64,000 nt of DNA from Micromonospora sp. U21 (GTDB taxonomy: Bacteria; Actinomycetota; Actinomycetes; Mycobacteriales; Micromonosporaceae), in the NCBI RefSeq assembly GCF_018070045.1, contig NZ_JAGPYK010000004.1, positions 186,001 through 250,000 of the forward strand, read 5' to 3'. The position numbers and the translations under genes were made by a program. Below are positions 61,863 through 64,000 of this stretch, piece by piece (within the stretch, counting starts at the first letter, position 1; each line of letters opens with the position of its first letter). The notes beneath the pieces are model-generated. The model searched no databases. It was not told the DNA's origin and saw only the letters and a list, made by a program, of their open reading frames with translations.

Positions 61863-62993
61863 TCACGGCTGCGGCCCGGTCCAGTCCAGGCAGACCACCA
61901 CCGCGTCATCGACCAGGTCACCGGAGACGAACGCGCGCAGGTCACCGATCAGCGACCGGACGGCGTCCAACGGCTCCATCGGGCCGGTCCGCCGCAGGAA
62001 CCGGTCCAGCGCCGTCTCGCCGTAGCGCGTGTGCTGCCCGGTGGCCTCCACCACCCCGTCGCTGACCACGAAGATCCGGTCGCCGCGCTCCAGCGGGAAC
62101 CGCTGCTCCTGGTAGTCGGTCGCCTCGAACATGCCGAGCGGGAACTGCGCCTCCAGCGGCTGCTCGGTGACCTTTCCCTCGCGCAGCAGGACCAGGCGGG
62201 GCGAGCCGGCGTCGACCACCGTCAGCACCCCGGAGCGCAGGTCCAGCTCCATCAGCAGCGAGGAGAGGTGCCGTTCACCCCGGTACTCGTCGTAGAGCGC
62301 CTGGTCGGCGAGGGCGGCCTGATCGGCCAGGCCGAGCCCGGCCCGGCGGGCGTTGCGGAGCGCGTGGGTGGCCAGCGAGGTGAGCAGGGAGGCAGCGACA
62401 CCCTCACCGGTGCCGTTGATGGTGGACAACCAGAGACTCTCCCCGTCGTCGGACCAGTCGAAGCTGTCGCCGCGCACCGTGTACGCCGGCTCCAGCTGCC
62501 CGGCCAGACTGAATGAGGGCCGGATCCGGCTGCGACCCGGCAGCAGGTCCCACTGCATCTCAGCGGCCAGGGTGAGCCGCTGGCTGCGCCGCGCCGCCCG
62601 GTAGACGTCGGTGCCGGCGGACACGGCGGCCAGCTCGTGGGCGAGCGCGGTGGCGATGTCGGCCAGCTCGCCGACAAGGGTCGGGTCGTCCGGGACCGGC
62701 GCCAGTCGCAGCACCCCCCGGCGCTCGCCGCGCATGCTGACCGGGAGCCAGGCCGTGCCGTCGGCGAGCACCGGCGACTGGTGGTCGAAGGCGCGCCAGG
62801 CGGGGTGCCCGGGACCCGTCACGGGGTCACCCTCGGTGAGAGGCAACAGCTCCGAGAGCCGGTAGTCGACCTGGAACAGCTCCGTCTCGGTGATCCCGTA
62901 CGACCCGGCAAGAACGTCGCCGACGCCGCCGACGAGACGATCGACGGGTGTCTCGTTCAGGGTACGTCGTGCCCGATTGACCGGTTCGCTCAT
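61863..62993 (-). CDS. PP2C-type (SpoIIE-like) phosphatase with N-terminal sensor region
   Basis: 376 residues. An N-terminal region of about 140 (GAF-like in position) precedes the SpoIIE-type PP2C domain: AAEMQWDLLPGR, VRGDSFDWSDDG, STINGTGEGVAAS, VVDAGSPRLVLL, RIFVVSDGVVEATGQ and the end DDAVVVCLDW. The usual Asp of the D-G/x-M-G-x-G segment is Asn (INGTGEG), while the other metal Asps are kept. ATG with AGGGAG. It is divergent from the MarR regulator over 58 bp. Target proteins (often anti-anti-sigma factors) are not encoded nearby. Confidence 0.88.
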   Translation of the reverse strand: MSEPVNRARRTLNETPVDRLVGGVGDVLAGSYGITETELFQVDYRLSELLPLTEGDPVTGPGHPAWRAFDHQSPVLADGTAWLPVSMRGERRGVLRLAPVPDDPTLVGELADIATALAHELAAVSAGTDVYRAARRSQRLTLAAEMQWDLLPGRSRIRPSFSLAGQLEPAYTVRGDSFDWSDDGESLWLSTINGTGEGVAASLLTSLATHALRNARRAGLGLADQAALADQALYDEYRGERHLSSLLMELDLRSGVLTVVDAGSPRLVLLREGKVTEQPLEAQFPLGMFEATDYQEQRFPLERGDRIFVVSDGVVEATGQHTRYGETALDRFLRRTGPMEPLDAVRSLIGDLRAFVSGDLVDDAVVVCLDWTGPQP

Positions 62994-63051
62994 CACCACT
63001 CCCTTGATCAAAGCTCGACCACCAGTGGGTTCGGAGTAGTCTCGGGCCACC

Positions 63052-63693
63052 ATGGCCGAACTGCACGGTCCGCCGGACCCCGAGACGAGTATGGCTGCCG
63101 CGTTGGACTCGGCGGCGGCTGCCCTGTTGACCGTGTGGGAGTCGGCTCGGGAGGGGACCGCCAACCGGGTGTCCGGAGCGCAGCTACGGGCTGTGATGGT
63201 CGTGGAGCAGTACGACGGGATCAACCTGCGTCGGCTCGCCTCCCGGCTCGGCATGCTGCTCAGCTCCGCCAGTCGGCTCTGTGACCGGCTGGTCGCCGCC
63301 GGAATGCTGGAGCGTGAGCCGGGCCGTTTCGACCGGCGGGAGATCTCCCTGCACCTCACCCCGGAGGCCCGCCGGCTCCTCGCCGAGCTGCGAGCCGACC
63401 GCCAGGCGCAACTCGCCGTCGTGCTGGCCGGGATGAGCCCCGCGGGTCGCACCGCACTGCTGGAGGGGATGCGGGAATTCGACGAGACGGCCCGCCGGCA
63501 GCAGGCGCAGACGTCGGGGCCGAGCGGGCCGGACGACCTGGACCCGCCGACCGGGCGGGCAGGCGACTGGTCGGAGGACGCGGACCCGCCGGGCCGGGCG
63601 GTGTGGACGGGCGCGTCGGCTGGACCCGAACGGACGGTGTGCCCGCCCCGGGAGTCGCCGACCGGGGAACCTCCGGTGGCGCGGACCGCCTGA
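63052..63693 (+). CDS. MarR-family regulator with disordered tail
   Basis: 213 residues. Winged helix at about 45-140: QLRAVMVVEQYDGINLRRLA, LGMLLSSASRLCDRLVAAGM and the wing EREPGRFDRREISLHLTPEA. The last 65 residues are disordered and Pro/Gly/Asp-rich, not usual for MarR. It is divergent from the phosphatase gene with one shared upstream region of 58 bp, so control of that gene and of itself is likely. Ligand unknown. Confidence 0.88.
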   Translation: MAELHGPPDPETSMAAALDSAAAALLTVWESAREGTANRVSGAQLRAVMVVEQYDGINLRRLASRLGMLLSSASRLCDRLVAAGMLEREPGRFDRREISLHLTPEARRLLAELRADRQAQLAVVLAGMSPAGRTALLEGMREFDETARRQQAQTSGPSGPDDLDPPTGRAGDWSEDADPPGRAVWTGASAGPERTVCPPRESPTGEPPVARTA

Positions 63694-63863
63694 TCCGGCC
63701 GGTCGGGCCGAGCGCCCCGCCCACGTCGAGCCGCTGGGCGCCGGGGCTGCTGTCGGTCACGCCGACGCGCACACGGCCAGCACCGCTACGTCGTCGTGGG
63801 CCTGCCCGCCCGGGGACCCTTGCCTGAGGGCAAGAACCACCGAGCCTCCGCGACGGACGCCCG

Positions 63864-64000
63864 TCAGCCGGAGCGGGCCAGCCAACCGGCGGGACGAGCG
63901 ACGATCTGGCGTACCACCGAGCCGGCCGCGCCCACCGCGGCGGCCTCCGCGCCGAGTGTCGCCGGTCGGACCGTGACCGGTGACCAGGCGGCGGTGAGCA
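63864..64000 (-). CDS. ROK-family protein, C-terminal end only
   Basis: The last 44 codons of a gene that begins outside the window. The visible end WSPVTVRPATLGAEAAAVGAAG is like the C-terminus of ROK sugar kinases and regulators, where a small 'LGxxAxxxGAA' motif closes the fold. Kinase or regulator cannot be told. The 170 bp between it and the MarR gene hold only a weak hairpin (CTTGCC/GGCAAG near 63819-63834). Confidence 0.6.
   Translation of the reverse strand, partial: LTAAWSPVTVRPATLGAEAAAVGAAGSVVRQIVARPAGWLARSG

Overview
The window is very GC-rich (codon third positions almost all G or C). It carries genes typical of Actinomycetota: a NucS mismatch endonuclease, a complete conservon (histidine kinase, roadblock, DUF742, GTPase), an XRE/DUF397 pair, large NAD-glutamate dehydrogenase, a class F sortase and Scy/FilP-like coiled-coil proteins. 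The gene set and the many long intergenic palindromes suggest a filamentous actinomycete, most likely of the Micromonospora group. That assignment is by recognition and was not tested by a search. All of the DNA looks chromosomal; I saw no integrase, transposase, rRNA, tRNA or CRISPR array.

Layout. 1-6.4 kb: the end of murA, 3-hydroxybutyryl-CoA dehydrogenase, a two-gene ABC exporter, ethylmalonyl-CoA mutase and a DUF1540 protein. 6.4-7.8 kb: a 1.4 kb non-coding stretch of degenerate repeats and palindromes. 7.8-21 kb: a secreted lysozyme-like protein, DUF4126, nucS, an aldehyde dehydrogenase with a 53-residue protein behind it, FHA, hydrolases, a double-length 3-hydroxyacyl-CoA dehydrogenase, an ECF sigma factor with an overlapping membrane partner, an AI-2E transporter and the XRE/DUF397 pair. 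21-32.5 kb: two DivIVA-like coiled-coil proteins, crotonyl-CoA carboxylase/reductase, a G-rich tandem-repeat patch, methylmalonyl/ethylmalonyl-CoA epimerase, thiolase, MeaB, Asp23 and an IcmA-type mutase. 32.5-52.9 kb: YbbN-like, ureohydrolase-like, a penicillin-binding protein, NAD-GDH, sortase F with a Lys/Asp-repeat surface protein, GH6 cellulase behind a CebR-like box, a Na+/solute symporter, two paralogous DUF proteins and catalase. 53-64 kb: conservon, lactonase, a solute-binding/VWA protein, a sugar transferase, a PP2C phosphatase opposite a MarR regulator, and the end of a ROK gene.

The clearest system is acyl-CoA metabolism spread over 30 kb. Thiolase, 3-hydroxybutyryl-CoA dehydrogenase(s), Ccr, epimerase and Ecm make up the first half of the ethylmalonyl-CoA route of acetyl-CoA assimilation. 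An IcmA-type mutase (Phe80/Gln198) connects butyryl-CoA with isobutyryl-CoA, and MeaB protects B12 mutases. Six of these transcription units carry the same 16-bp imperfect palindrome (CTTAGCG-NN-CGTTCAG) just upstream, which looks like the operator of one regulator encoded elsewhere.

A second theme is intergenic architecture. At least seven sequence types of long palindrome sit at gene ends, two of them in several copies. A third is the cell surface: a sortase F whose neighbour is a surface protein with a pentapeptide Lys/Asp repeat that appears to split a small disulfide domain.
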